From the NCBI GenBank assembly GCA_964515195.1, contig CAZETK010000003.1:1-64000 (forward strand): a stretch of DNA of 64,000 nucleotides, written 5' to 3'. Positions within the stretch are counted from its first letter, which is position 1. Each line of letters begins with the position of its first letter. The stretch comes from Ga0074139 sp964515195. GTDB lineage: Bacteria; Bdellovibrionota; Bdellovibrionia; Bdellovibrionales; Bdellovibrionaceae. Positions 1 to 8,324 of this stretch are shown one piece after another. The position numbers were made by a program, and so were the translations under genes. The notes under the pieces are model-generated. The model saw only the letters and a program-made list of their open reading frames with translations, did no database searches and had not been told where the DNA came from.

Positions 1-54
1 TCCCAGGGGGCTATTCAGTCCCCTAGTGTATCATTCTGGGATGAGTGAGGACAC
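1..54. other. Left-edge noncoding stretch
   Basis: This short stretch lies downstream of the minus-strand methyltransferase gene. It holds a small inverted repeat, AGGGG at 5-9 and CCCCT at 20-24, that could be the stem of a transcription terminator for that gene. The window edge cuts off any following T-run, so this cannot be decided. No coding sequence is seen. Confidence 0.2.
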
Positions 55-810
55 TCATACGCACAGTTCTTTTTTCTTAACGATAAACTCATAGCAATTG
101 CCGGATTCATGCTCGTAAACAAACTCGAATTGCAGCTTTTCAAGAATCTCCCGGATTTCCTTTTTGGCATAGGGACGATATAAAATTCCCTTCTTAATTC
201 CCCATCGATTGATTCTCTTGGCGATTCGATCCAGCAGGCCATTTCCTTTCGGGGGAGTCAGAACGTTAGCGGCAAATGTACCGCCCGTCTTAAGAACGCG
301 GTGAACTTCTTCAAAAGCAGCCTGGACATCGGGAAAGCAATGAACAGCATTGGCGATATTGACTGTGTCAAAAGTTTCACTCTCGTAGGCTAACTTGGTT
401 GCATCACCCACTTCCAGCTCAACTTGTGATTCATTTCGAAATCGGTAGAGGGCTCCTTCTAACATTTTGGGAGCATAATCAAATCCCGTGATTTTAGAAG
501 TCGGACGCCGTCGAAGCTTTCTCCATTTGAGGACTAGCTCAAATAAAGTACCAGTTCCAATCGCAGACTCCAAATGCCGTGGTCCCATATTTCGAGAAAA
601 TAATCTGATTTGTGCTGGCAGCGTGCTTCGATAGGCAAAAGTCAGAATGAAAAACCCACGAACATCGTACCACCAAGGCGTTGAAGAATAGGCTTTTTCG
701 ATCTTGTCCAGCTTTGCCTCATGAGTGACTTCTGACTTGGGAATTGTATCAGGATCAGCCGTATGTATGTGGTTCAATCCTTCTCTCTCAATATCGTTTT
801 GATTGTCCAT
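55..810 (-). CDS. Class I SAM-dependent methyltransferase
   Basis: This 251-residue cytoplasmic protein has the Rossmann methyltransferase fold. Motif I is visible as ESAIGTGTL (residues 81-89), the acidic residue after beta-2 is D111 in FDYAPKML, GDATKL (135-140) follows, and motif IV lies at about 147-161 (FDTVNIANAVHCFPD). VLKTGGTF near 172-179 is the usual post-motif strand. It belongs to the Methyltransf_11/25 type, similar to UbiE-like enzymes, and the substrate cannot be told. The start has a strong ribosome site (AAGGGGGAAAT before ATG). It stands alone; its neighbours do not suggest a pathway. Confidence 0.8.
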   Translation of the reverse strand: MDNQNDIEREGLNHIHTADPDTIPKSEVTHEAKLDKIEKAYSSTPWWYDVRGFFILTFAYRSTLPAQIRLFSRNMGPRHLESAIGTGTLFELVLKWRKLRRRPTSKITGFDYAPKMLEGALYRFRNESQVELEVGDATKLAYESETFDTVNIANAVHCFPDVQAAFEEVHRVLKTGGTFAANVLTPPKGNGLLDRIAKRINRWGIKKGILYRPYAKKEIREILEKLQFEFVYEHESGNCYEFIVKKKELCV

Positions 811-935
811 ATTTCCCCCTTATGAAGCCAGTTTAGAGGGACGCTGCATGAACTTGAAATCTTATATGTTTCCCGCTTTTAAGGGATATCTTAGAATTAT
901 CAGGAACTTAGATAGAGTGTTTCACCGTGATACTC

Positions 936-1796
936 TCAATCGAAATAGGTGAAACTCAATTGAGGGCATTCTCCAAAAGGATTTTCTCTTTGCCAAAAAT
1001 AGCAGACAACACGGGTTTTTTCTCCACGTTTGACTTGAAAGACTGTGAGATCCGCATTCTCGACAATTTGATGAAGACCTCGGCCAGCTCCACCTTTTCC
1101 CATTCTTTCATTGATCTCGCCGGCTTTTCCAATATAGCAGGATTCAAGGTAATCCAATAAGGTCTCGCGGGTCAGCCCTCCAAAAGGATCCGTTACGGAA
1201 ATAGCTACAATATTATTTTTTGTTCCATACTCGAGAATGGAGTATTGTTCTGGTGTTAGCAAAACGTCTTCTTTACGGGACAGATGATTATAAAGACTTT
1301 TTCCTTGAGCATCCACAGGGGCATCATAGATTGCATTCATTAACATCTCTTCTGCCACTTGATAGCAACGATCTGTAATTGTAGCCCTAACTTTTAAAGC
1401 ATTTAAATTAGTTACCATTTGGTCTTTTAGATCATGTCGTTCTTTGGCAGTCTTAATCAAAACAGTCGGGACACCCTGCGGATCCTGCAAAAGCACGTCG
1501 AGCGATTCAAATCTTTGATGAGCAATGTCCTTAAGGAGTTCTGCTAGAAGTGGCCAAGAGGGTTTTGCAAAAAGACCGTCTGCTAGAATCGAATTATAGC
1601 CTTCCGCATTACGTAGATCGGGTAGTTTTTGATCTATGGGAGCATGAAAGACCAAAACCTTTTGAGGTGAAAAGCCACTTTGCTGGCTTTCATATTTCAG
1701 AGTTAATCCATAACCTTTCATGAACTCACAGAATTCATCCCAAGGTTCTGGCCGATTTCCCACGATCGTGAGTTCCGAATTTGAGCTGGAAGTCAT
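936..1796 (-). CDS. Regulator with HATPase (anti-sigma/GHKL-like) domain
   Basis: This 286-residue protein has a C-terminal GHKL ATPase signature. The N-box-like segment is EEMLMNAIYDAP (149-160), a G1-like motif is DPFGGL (203-208), and a glycine-rich G2 is GKGGAGRGL (233-241). This arrangement resembles RsbW/SpoIIAB-type kinases and stand-alone HATPase_c_2 proteins rather than a classical histidine kinase, since no H-box is present. Residues 1-110 look like a degenerate alpha/beta input domain with no recognised motif. It has no membrane segment. A role in switching a sigma or anti-sigma partner is inference; no partner gene is adjacent. Confidence 0.55.
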   Translation of the reverse strand: MTSSSNSELTIVGNRPEPWDEFCEFMKGYGLTLKYESQQSGFSPQKVLVFHAPIDQKLPDLRNAEGYNSILADGLFAKPSWPLLAELLKDIAHQRFESLDVLLQDPQGVPTVLIKTAKERHDLKDQMVTNLNALKVRATITDRCYQVAEEMLMNAIYDAPVDAQGKSLYNHLSRKEDVLLTPEQYSILEYGTKNNIVAISVTDPFGGLTRETLLDYLESCYIGKAGEINERMGKGGAGRGLHQIVENADLTVFQVKRGEKTRVVCYFWQRENPFGECPQLSFTYFD

Positions 1797-1866
1797 ATAG
1801 TGTTAAGTATCCCGAAATCCCTGACCCAAAGTCATCTCGTCAAGAGTCTAGTTTCTAAGGCGGAGA

Positions 1867-2652
1867 ATGTTAGGCCCCGCCTATTCCACTACTCTATTTA
1901 TGATGGACTCAATTATCTATTTTTTTTGGATCAGCCTGACGACTACCCTTGTTTTAGTCTGGTTATTCCATAGAGCACGAGTTCAAGATTATCCGGCCCA
2001 GCAAATTCTTAATCTGACCGGCGGTCTTTTAGTGATCATTCCCCTCGCCGCGCGAGGACTCCATGTTATTTACGAAGAACCCCAGTACTATACTGAAAAC
2101 CCTTGGCGTATTCTAGAGTTTTGGAATGGCGGCTTTGTATATTATGGCGGACTGATTGGGGGACTTCTATGGGCTTTTATCTACTTTAGTTCTAAACAAC
2201 GCAAAATTGGTTTCTGGCAGACCGCTGATATGATGGCCCTGCCCCTTTGTTTGGGAACGGGATTAGGGCGCATCGCCTGTTTCATCGAGGGATGCTGTCA
2301 TGGTCGCGAATTCCATGGATTTTGGAATATAGATCACCTCCATCCGACCCAGCTTTATCTGCTAGCGTGGGAGCTTATACTATTGAGCTTATTGGTGTTC
2401 CTTGAAAGCGGGAAATTTTCCGCCAAGGTTCAAAGGCTGTTTCAAGTTCCTGGTGAGTTGTTTTTATTTTGGATGAGTGCAAGCGCTTTAGGTCGATTTA
2501 CAATTGAAAACTATCGCGGCGATTATCGAGGAGAATCTTTAGCGGGTCTTTCCATCTCACAATGGATCGCCCTGGCTCTTCTTTTATCCAGCCTTTTAGC
2601 AAGTTATTGGCTTTTTCGAAAATGGCCCCATCAACGGCTGGCACATCCTTAG
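1867..2652 (+). CDS. Lgt-like (prolipoprotein diacylglyceryl transferase family) membrane protein
   Basis: This 261-residue polytopic inner-membrane protein has about seven hydrophobic segments. It has Lgt-family landmarks: FWNGGFVYYGGLIGG (85-99), GRIACFIEGCCHG (134-146) and HPTQLY (159-164). Canonical Lgt carries a GRxxNFxN-type signature. Here the asparagines are replaced and a Cys-Cys-His-Gly stretch appears, so this is probably a divergent paralogue rather than the housekeeping enzyme. AAGG six bases before the ATG at 1867 supports the start. Transfer of diacylglycerol to lipoprotein cysteines is the family reaction; whether this member does it is unknown. Confidence 0.7.
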   Translation: MLGPAYSTTLFMMDSIIYFFWISLTTTLVLVWLFHRARVQDYPAQQILNLTGGLLVIIPLAARGLHVIYEEPQYYTENPWRILEFWNGGFVYYGGLIGGLLWAFIYFSSKQRKIGFWQTADMMALPLCLGTGLGRIACFIEGCCHGREFHGFWNIDHLHPTQLYLLAWELILLSLLVFLESGKFSAKVQRLFQVPGELFLFWMSASALGRFTIENYRGDYRGESLAGLSISQWIALALLLSSLLASYWLFRKWPHQRLAHP

Positions 2653-2831
2653 ATTGCACCCTCGTCTCACAATGAAACATAGGTCATTTCGAGATCGCCA
2701 GCCTAAAATGGCAGTCTGTTTACCTTCTAGACAGCTAAAGGCCGTTCAGAGGACTTTCAGAACACTACCCCCTTGGCACATTCCATGTATTGATATTCCA
2801 GTGAGGGATAACCCTCGAAAGGAAGATGGTT

Positions 2832-3566
2832 ATGGAAATCAAAAAGTGGATGCAATACGGACAGAGTCTATTAGTCGTCGGGATTGCCCTTGCTTTAGTT
2901 GCTTGCGGCAGCAGTAAGAATTCCTCTTCTTCCCAGATCCTTAACCCTGGGGCTGGAATTTACGGTCCCAATCCAAATGGTTACTATGGAAATATGTACT
3001 GGCAATCCAGTACTGCTGGCTACTTGGGCGACAACTTCGCCTGGAAAAATGTCACTATCACCGATGGGTCTAGCTTCCAGAACTTCCTCAAGAAGGTGCA
3101 AAGCGTATGTGATCAAGCTTATAGCAATGGCGGCATCTACAGCTGTACCAATTGGGCCAATGCGTACTTTCGCATTGTCTATCAGGCTAGCTCAACATCA
3201 CCCGCCAACTCGCGGATCATGTTTATGACCTATCCTCAGCAAAATGCGAACTACTGGTACGGTTATCAATTGCCTTCAATGGAACAGTTTTTCATGGGGC
3301 TGATTGGGTTTCCAATTCCCCAACCTCACGGAGCGATTCGAAACCCTATCGCTTTGGATATGACAGTTTCCATGATCAATCAGAATCAAGGTTTCGAAGC
3401 ACGCGCTCAAGGAGCTCTTGATACACTGGCCAATACCAGCTTGATTCAGTTCCAAGTTGTTCAAGGTAAAGTTCTCGATCAAAAGATCGAATTTCGATTA
3501 TCTTTTGAGGGACGACCTTTCGCATCAGGCTCACTCCTTCGTTGCACTCACTCTTCTTGCCAGTAA
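2832..3566 (+). CDS. Predicted lipoprotein of unknown function
   Basis: This 244-residue protein begins with a lipoprotein signal peptide ending in the lipobox LVAC (C25), followed by a Ser/Asn-rich linker. The mature part is rich in Tyr, Asn and Gly around residues 40-75 and has no motif I recognise. Cysteines occur in the middle and in the final CTHSSC. The ATG at 2832 is preferred over the one at 2826 because GGAAG lies six bases before it. It probably sits in the inner or outer membrane leaflet facing the periplasm. A possible role is unknown. Confidence 0.6.
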   Translation: MEIKKWMQYGQSLLVVGIALALVACGSSKNSSSSQILNPGAGIYGPNPNGYYGNMYWQSSTAGYLGDNFAWKNVTITDGSSFQNFLKKVQSVCDQAYSNGGIYSCTNWANAYFRIVYQASSTSPANSRIMFMTYPQQNANYWYGYQLPSMEQFFMGLIGFPIPQPHGAIRNPIALDMTVSMINQNQGFEARAQGALDTLANTSLIQFQVVQGKVLDQKIEFRLSFEGRPFASGSLLRCTHSSCQ

Positions 3567-3578
3567 TATTCTAAAATT

Positions 3579-3773
3579 ATGAAATGCCGAAAAGTAAAAT
3601 GCCCGCAATGCGGGCGTTTGACCGAATACTCGCCTGAAAATAAATATCGCCCTTTCTGCTGTGAGCGGTGTCAACTTTTAGATCTAGGCGCCTGGGCTGA
3701 TGAATCTTATCGCGTTCCTACCGATTATCATGCTGACTTCCCGCATCCCGAAAAAGATGACAATCACAACTAA
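3579..3773 (+). CDS. yacG: DNA gyrase inhibitor YacG (zinc ribbon)
   Basis: This 64-residue protein matches the YacG family in size and in its zinc-binding cysteines: C8-P-Q-C11 and C28 with C31 (CPQC and CCERC). The family segment RPFCCERCQLLDLGAW is conserved. In E. coli YacG binds the GyrB C-terminal region and inhibits gyrase. The acidic tail after residue 50 is typical. It starts 12 bases after the lipoprotein stop and has no clear ribosome site, so it may be translated from the same mRNA. HU, another nucleoid-related gene, follows. Confidence 0.85.
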   Translation: MKCRKVKCPQCGRLTEYSPENKYRPFCCERCQLLDLGAWADESYRVPTDYHADFPHPEKDDNHN

Positions 3774-3785
3774 ACTGAATTTTTC

Positions 3786-3814
3786 TTGACGAATTTGTGA
3801 AAAAGTCTTCAGAT
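3786..3814 (+). promoter_or_regulatory. Possible sigma-70 promoter for the HU gene
   Basis: TTGACG at 3786-3791 is a good -35 box. A weak -10 (TCAGAT, 3809-3814) follows after 17 bases. The HU start codon lies about 50 bases downstream with a strong AAAGGAG ribosome site. The poor -10 keeps confidence low. Confidence 0.3.
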
Positions 3815-3866
3815 TTGTCCCTGTCAAAGGATGATAAACCCTTAATTTACTCAAAAAGGAGTCAAC

Positions 3867-4139
3867 ATGAATAAAGCACAGTTAATTGAGAAGATTGCAT
3901 CTGAAGCAAAAGTTTCTAAAGCACAAGCGGAAACTCTTTTGGATTGCGCTCTTAATAACATCAAAAGAGCCGTAAAAAAGGGTGACGATGTTAAGTTGGT
4001 AGGTTTCGGTACTTTTACAAAAGCAAAGCGCAAAGCCCGCACTGGTCGCAACCCTCAAACTGGTAAGGCGATCAAAATTCCCGCCGCTTGGACTCCTAAA
4101 TTCCGCGCCGGCGCTGAATTCAAAAACATGGTCAAGTAA
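3867..4139 (+). CDS. hup: HU-family histone-like DNA-binding protein
   Basis: This 90-residue protein is a standard-length HU/IHF-family nucleoid protein. It starts MNKAQLIEKIASEAKVSKA, has the dimer core GDDVKLVGFGTF (about 44-55), and the DNA-grasping arm with RNPQTGKAIKIPA (about 66-78), including the proline that inserts between base pairs. It bends and compacts DNA as a dimer. AAAAGGAG precedes the ATG. It is a single-gene unit, closed by a strong terminator at 4174-4206. Confidence 0.95.
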   Translation: MNKAQLIEKIASEAKVSKAQAETLLDCALNNIKRAVKKGDDVKLVGFGTFTKAKRKARTGRNPQTGKAIKIPAAWTPKFRAGAEFKNMVK

Positions 4140-4173
4140 TTTACGAACCGTATCAATTGACGCTTTTCATTTT

Positions 4174-4206
4174 CAAAAGCCACTCTCGAGTGGCTTTTGG
4201 CTTTTT
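4174..4206 (+). terminator. Rho-independent terminator after hup
   Basis: A perfect 11-bp stem, CAAAAGCCACT (4174-4184) with AGTGGCTTTTG (4189-4199), encloses a CTCG loop and is followed by GCTTTTT. This is a textbook intrinsic terminator ending the HU transcript before the pfkA promoter. Confidence 0.88.
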
Positions 4207-4226
4207 ACACCGGCATGGATAATACA

Positions 4227-4255
4227 TTGGACCTTTCCACGTCCTTCAGTAATAT
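4227..4255 (+). promoter_or_regulatory. Strong sigma-70 promoter of pfkA, probably leaderless
   Basis: TTGGAC at 4227-4232 and TAATAT at 4250-4255 are separated by exactly 17 bases, close to consensus. The pfkA ATG begins at 4262, about seven bases after the -10, which is where transcription should start. No Shine-Dalgarno sequence is present upstream of the ATG. The layout therefore predicts a leaderless mRNA. Confidence 0.6.
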
Positions 4256-4261
4256 AAGTCC

Positions 4262-5251
4262 ATGGCTCAATTTCAAAATAAAATTAAAAGAATAGCTGTT
4301 TACACCAGCGGCGGGGATGCGCCAGGAATGAACGCTTGTTTACGGGCTGTGGTGCGAACAGCATTGGCACGAGGCCTGGAGGTGTGGGCTATAGAACGCG
4401 GTTATTGGGGGTTCATGGAAAACTTCATGTTTCCCCTCGACGCACGAGCTGTAGCCAACATCCTACAGCGAGGTGGAACGATTCTAAAAACGGGACGAGC
4501 CCCTGAATTTCAAAAGGCTGAAAACCGAGTTCGCGCCTTTCAGAACCTACAAGCCAATCAAATTGATGCGGCTGTCTGCATTGGGGGCGACGGATCTTTC
4601 CGCGGAGCCATGTCCCTATGGAGAGAATTTAATTTTCCTGTTGTTGGAGCCCCTGGCACTATCGACAATGATTTGTTTGGGACTGATTTAACAATTGGTT
4701 TTGATACGGCCGTTAATACCGCTTTGGATGCTATTGATAAAATTCGTGATACCGCCAACAGCCATGACCGTTTGTTTATAGTGGAAGTTATGGGCCGAAA
4801 TTCAGGCCACATTGCGGCCCACGTCGGATTAGCCTGCGGAGCCGAAGAGGTGTTCACGCCCGAAATCAATACCACTGTGGATAAGGCTGTTGAAAAAATC
4901 CTCGAATCACAAAAGAAGGGTAAAAAATCAAGCATCATAATCAGCGCTGAAGGCCAAAAGCCAGGGCGGGCCTATGACTTAGGCGACTCCATTCGCAAAA
5001 AGACCGGACTTGATGCTAAAGTTGTAGTCCTAGGGCACGTTCAGCGAGGCGGAAGTCCCACGGCGAAAGACCGAATTATCGCGGCTCAGATAGGATCAGC
5101 GGCTGTTGATTTCCTGCTTCAAGGTCAGTGTGATATTATGACTGGGATTTCGAAAAATGAAATCGTGTCAGTTCCGTTCGAATTGGCCACCCAGCGAGAC
5201 CAAAAGAGTTCGCTGGATTTTGTTAAACTCTCGAATCTCCTTGCCATTTGA
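4262..5251 (+). CDS. pfkA: ATP-dependent 6-phosphofructokinase
   Basis: This 329-residue enzyme phosphorylates fructose 6-phosphate to fructose 1,6-bisphosphate, the committed step of glycolysis. Visible family motifs are SGGDAPGMN near the N-terminus (ATP binding), GGDGSFRG (about 108-115; the Gly after GGD favours ATP over pyrophosphate), PGTIDND (catalytic Asp), MGRNSGHIA and the substrate segment LGHVQRGGSPTAKDR. The length is normal for bacterial PfkA. It is preceded by its own promoter and has no ribosome site, so it may be read from a leaderless transcript. The liv operon follows after 37 bases. Confidence 0.95.
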   Translation: MAQFQNKIKRIAVYTSGGDAPGMNACLRAVVRTALARGLEVWAIERGYWGFMENFMFPLDARAVANILQRGGTILKTGRAPEFQKAENRVRAFQNLQANQIDAAVCIGGDGSFRGAMSLWREFNFPVVGAPGTIDNDLFGTDLTIGFDTAVNTALDAIDKIRDTANSHDRLFIVEVMGRNSGHIAAHVGLACGAEEVFTPEINTTVDKAVEKILESQKKGKKSSIIISAEGQKPGRAYDLGDSIRKKTGLDAKVVVLGHVQRGGSPTAKDRIIAAQIGSAAVDFLLQGQCDIMTGISKNEIVSVPFELATQRDQKSSLDFVKLSNLLAI

Positions 5252-5288
5252 GGTATTTTTCGAGAAGTTTTTCTTTTAAGGAGATCCT

Positions 5289-6416
5289 ATGAGAACGCTT
5301 TTATCGCTGGCCTTATCTGGTCTGATTTTCTGTTCATTTTTAGGCTGCACAAATAAAACGGATGAAATTCTTGTCGGAGAATTTGGCTCCTTAACAGGAA
5401 ATGATGCCACGTTCGGTCAATCCACCAACAAGGGCATTCGAATGGCCTTTGATGAAGTGAACTCAGCCGGCGGGATTAAAGGAAAAAAAATCAAACTTAT
5501 CACTTACGACAACCAGGGTAAGCCCGATGAGGCCGCCGCTGTCGTCAAGCGCCTTATCACGCAGGATAAGGTGTTAGCAATTCTGGGTGAAGTCGCCTCT
5601 CAAAGATCCCTAGCCGCCGCCCCGATTGCGCAGCAGTACAAGGTCCCTATGATCACACCCTCTTCTACCAATCCGAAAGTCACTCAAGTTGGTGATTATG
5701 TATTTCGAATATGCTTTATAGATCCCTTTCAAGGGGCTGTAATGGCCAAATTTATGAGGGAAAATCTTAAACTAAAATCCGTAGCCATATTAAGAGACGT
5801 GAAAAATGAATACTCTGTGGGCTTAGCAGACGTGTTCTCAAAATCCGTTCAAGAGCGTGGTGGCGAGGTCCTTCTTGATGTGAGCTATCAAGCGGGTGAT
5901 ATCGACTTTAAGTCTCAACTGACCCAGATTAAATCAAAAAACCCGGACGCAATCTTTCTTCCCGGCTACTATACAGAGGTGGGTTTAATCACCAGCCAAG
6001 CCCGTCAGTTGGGCATTAAGTCTGTGTTCTTGGGTGGGGACGGCTGGGAATCCAATTCCTTGACCGAGATCGCAAAAGAAGCCGCTAACGGAAGCTACTT
6101 TTCGAATCATTATTCGACCGATAGCACTGAGCCGCTCACACAAGAGTTTATTCAAAAATATAAAGCGAAATACAATGAGTTACCTGACTCTATGGCAGCC
6201 CTCGGTTATGATGCTGCCAAAATTTTAGCAGACGCGATTGGGCGAGCCTCTTCTCTCACCCCTGAAGCTGTCAGGGACGAAATCGCTAAGACCAAGGAGT
6301 TTCCTGGCGTCACGGGAAAAATTACGTTGGATTCTGAACGAAATGCCGTCAAAAGCGCCGTTATCGTTCAAGTAAATGGCCCTGAAAGAAAATTCGTCAC
6401 CAGCATGACGCCTTAA
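5289..6416 (+). CDS. livK: Branched-chain amino-acid ABC transporter, substrate-binding lipoprotein
   Basis: This 375-residue protein is a type I periplasmic binding protein (Peripla_BP_6). The signal peptide ends in a lipobox with C20 (SFLGC), so the protein is probably tethered to the membrane. The mature part opens with VGEFGSLTGNDATFGQS and GIRMAFDEVNSAGGIKGKKI, both hallmarks of LivJ/LivK-type receptors. It would capture Leu/Ile/Val or related ligands; the exact ligand cannot be read. AAGGAGATCCT precedes the ATG. It is the first gene of a five-gene transporter operon. Confidence 0.9.
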   Translation: MRTLLSLALSGLIFCSFLGCTNKTDEILVGEFGSLTGNDATFGQSTNKGIRMAFDEVNSAGGIKGKKIKLITYDNQGKPDEAAAVVKRLITQDKVLAILGEVASQRSLAAAPIAQQYKVPMITPSSTNPKVTQVGDYVFRICFIDPFQGAVMAKFMRENLKLKSVAILRDVKNEYSVGLADVFSKSVQERGGEVLLDVSYQAGDIDFKSQLTQIKSKNPDAIFLPGYYTEVGLITSQARQLGIKSVFLGGDGWESNSLTEIAKEAANGSYFSNHYSTDSTEPLTQEFIQKYKAKYNELPDSMAALGYDAAKILADAIGRASSLTPEAVRDEIAKTKEFPGVTGKITLDSERNAVKSAVIVQVNGPERKFVTSMTP

Positions 6417-6426
6417 AGATTTAAGA

Positions 6427-7329
6427 ATGCAAGATTTATTACAACATCTGATAAACGGATTAAGTCTAGGCAGTATCTACGCGTTGATCGCCCTAGGCTA
6501 CACCATGGTTTACGGTGTCCTGCAACTGATTAACTTTGCCCATGCTGATATCTATATGGTCGGAGCCTTCGCGGCCTACTATGTTTCGCGCTGGATGGGC
6601 CTGGAGGCCCAGCCCGGTCTTTACTCCCTGGCCATGGCCTTATTGGCTTCGATGGCCACCTGCGCGGCGCTGGGGGTTTTAATTGAAAGATTGGCCTATC
6701 GTCCCCTTCGCGGATCTCCTAAACTCAATATCCTGATCACAGCCATCGGTGTAAGTTTATTATTGGAGTTTACGGGCCAACTGTTTTTTGGCGCCAATCC
6801 CAAGGTGTTTCCCCGGCTGATCGAAGACGCCACGTTAATCGAAAATAAGTTTCTAGTTCTTAAAAGTTTAGACATTACGATCTTTGCTGTTACGTTAGGC
6901 GCCTTGCTGGCACTTCGCTACTTGATTTTCAAAACCAAGCTGGGCAAATCCATGCGTGCTATTTCTCACAGCATGACGACAGCAAGTCTTCTGGGAATCA
7001 ACGTCAATACGGTTGTTGTTTTCACCTTTATCGTGGGAAGCGCGCTGGCCGGTGTTGGAAGCGTGCTTGTCGGATTGAAATACCCTAAAATTGAGCCTCT
7101 TATGGGCGTCATGATTGGATTAAAAGCCTTCGTGGCCGCAGTTTTGGGCGGCATCGGCAATATGTCGGGGGCTGTGATTGGAGCCATGATCATGGGCCTT
7201 TCCGAGGAATTTGTAGTGGGATATTTATCGTCCACCCTTCGTGATGCTCTGGCCTTTGGATTGCTGATTGGAATCTTAATATGGAAACCCTCGGGGCTGT
7301 TAGGTAAAAATGCCATTGAAAAAGTATGA
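6427..7329 (+). CDS. livH: Branched-chain amino-acid ABC transporter permease LivH
   Basis: This 300-residue inner-membrane permease starts with LLQHLINGLSLGSIYALIALGYTMVYGVLQLINFAHAD, the diagnostic LivH N-terminus. It has about eight membrane segments and the AVLGGIGNMSGAVIGA loop that contacts the ATPases. It starts ten bases after livK and overlaps livM by four bases, which points to coupled translation. It would pair with LivM to form the channel. Confidence 0.92.
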   Translation: MQDLLQHLINGLSLGSIYALIALGYTMVYGVLQLINFAHADIYMVGAFAAYYVSRWMGLEAQPGLYSLAMALLASMATCAALGVLIERLAYRPLRGSPKLNILITAIGVSLLLEFTGQLFFGANPKVFPRLIEDATLIENKFLVLKSLDITIFAVTLGALLALRYLIFKTKLGKSMRAISHSMTTASLLGINVNTVVVFTFIVGSALAGVGSVLVGLKYPKIEPLMGVMIGLKAFVAAVLGGIGNMSGAVIGAMIMGLSEEFVVGYLSSTLRDALAFGLLIGILIWKPSGLLGKNAIEKV

Positions 7330-8324
7330 AATCTTTTAAAGTTCCAATTCTCTTTTACCTAGGCTTATTGGTTTTAGGAATCCTATTTCAATTTGCATTT
7401 AACGGTTATCTGCAAATTTTAATTCTGCAAATTTTGATGTATTCCATCGCCGCCATGAGCTTGAATCTGGTCAATGGCTTCACAGGACAATTTTCATTGG
7501 GCCATGCGGGATTCATGGCGGTCGGGGCTTATACAAGTGCTTATTTAAGCCAGCTTTTCCCCGGCTTTTTGGAAAGCACTCACCTTTTAGGGTTTTTTCT
7601 ATTTTCATTTTTAGGTGGACTTATGGCGGCACTATTTGGATATGCCGTTGGGCTCCCCTCTTTAAGACTAAAAGGGGATTATCTGGCCATTGTGACTTTA
7701 GGGTTTGGTGAAATTCTACGGGTAGTTCTTCTAAATATCGAAGCCCTGGGCGGGGCTCGTGGGATTTCAGGCATTGTCCCCTATCCAGAACTCGCCTTCT
7801 TAGATCGATTCTGGGTGAGTTTTGCCTACGCTTCCTTTTGGTTTATGGTCTGTTTGGTTTTTCTTTGGCGCCTGACTCGAGGCCGGTTTGGTCGTCAGTT
7901 CTTAAGTGTTCGAGAAGACGAGGTGGCGGCCGTAAGCTTGGGTCTGAATACGACCAGCATTAAAGTCAGGTCGTTTGTGATCGCTTCTTTTTTCGCCGGC
8001 ATTTCAGGCTCTATTTATGCCCACTTGATCAGTATTATTTCACCAACAGTGTTTGGTTTCATGATGAGTGTCAATATTGTCGTGATGGTTGTATTGGGAG
8101 GAATGGGAAGCTTTTCTGGTTCTATCATAGCAGCTGCTTTTATGACGCTGATGCCAGAGGTTCTACGCTCTGTTCAGTCCATCACAGGCGTTGATCTGCG
8201 AATGATCATATTCGCCTTAAGCTTAGTCCTTATTATGATCTTTAGACCTTCGGGTTTATTAGGCTCGAAAGAAATTACGGATATCTATGAAAAGCTAAAG
8301 ATCCGAAGGGAGAAAAAGGTTTGA
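7326..8324 (+). CDS. livM: Branched-chain amino-acid ABC transporter permease LivM
   Basis: This 332-residue inner-membrane protein has the LivM signature MSLNLVNGFTGQFSLGHAGFMAVGAY near residues 40-65 and the VVLGGMGSFSGSIIAA loop near the C-terminus. It forms the second half of the channel with LivH. Its ATG overlaps the end of livH, and its stop overlaps the TTG start of livG. Confidence 0.92.
   Translation: MKSFKVPILFYLGLLVLGILFQFAFNGYLQILILQILMYSIAAMSLNLVNGFTGQFSLGHAGFMAVGAYTSAYLSQLFPGFLESTHLLGFFLFSFLGGLMAALFGYAVGLPSLRLKGDYLAIVTLGFGEILRVVLLNIEALGGARGISGIVPYPELAFLDRFWVSFAYASFWFMVCLVFLWRLTRGRFGRQFLSVREDEVAAVSLGLNTTSIKVRSFVIASFFAGISGSIYAHLISIISPTVFGFMMSVNIVVMVVLGGMGSFSGSIIAAAFMTLMPEVLRSVQSITGVDLRMIIFALSLVLIMIFRPSGLLGSKEITDIYEKLKIRREKKV

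Noticed and set aside
812..935. Possible tRNA or small RNA between the first two genes
   Set aside because: No cloverleaf, terminator or conserved structure could be seen.
927..1160. Plus-strand open frame of 77 codons
   Set aside because: It lies wholly across the minus-strand ATPase gene, has no ribosome site or domain, and uses antisense codons of that gene.
2774..2789. Sigma-54-like TGGCAC followed by ATGTA before the lipoprotein gene
   Set aside because: The -24 half is perfect but the -12 half lacks the GC, which is the key position.
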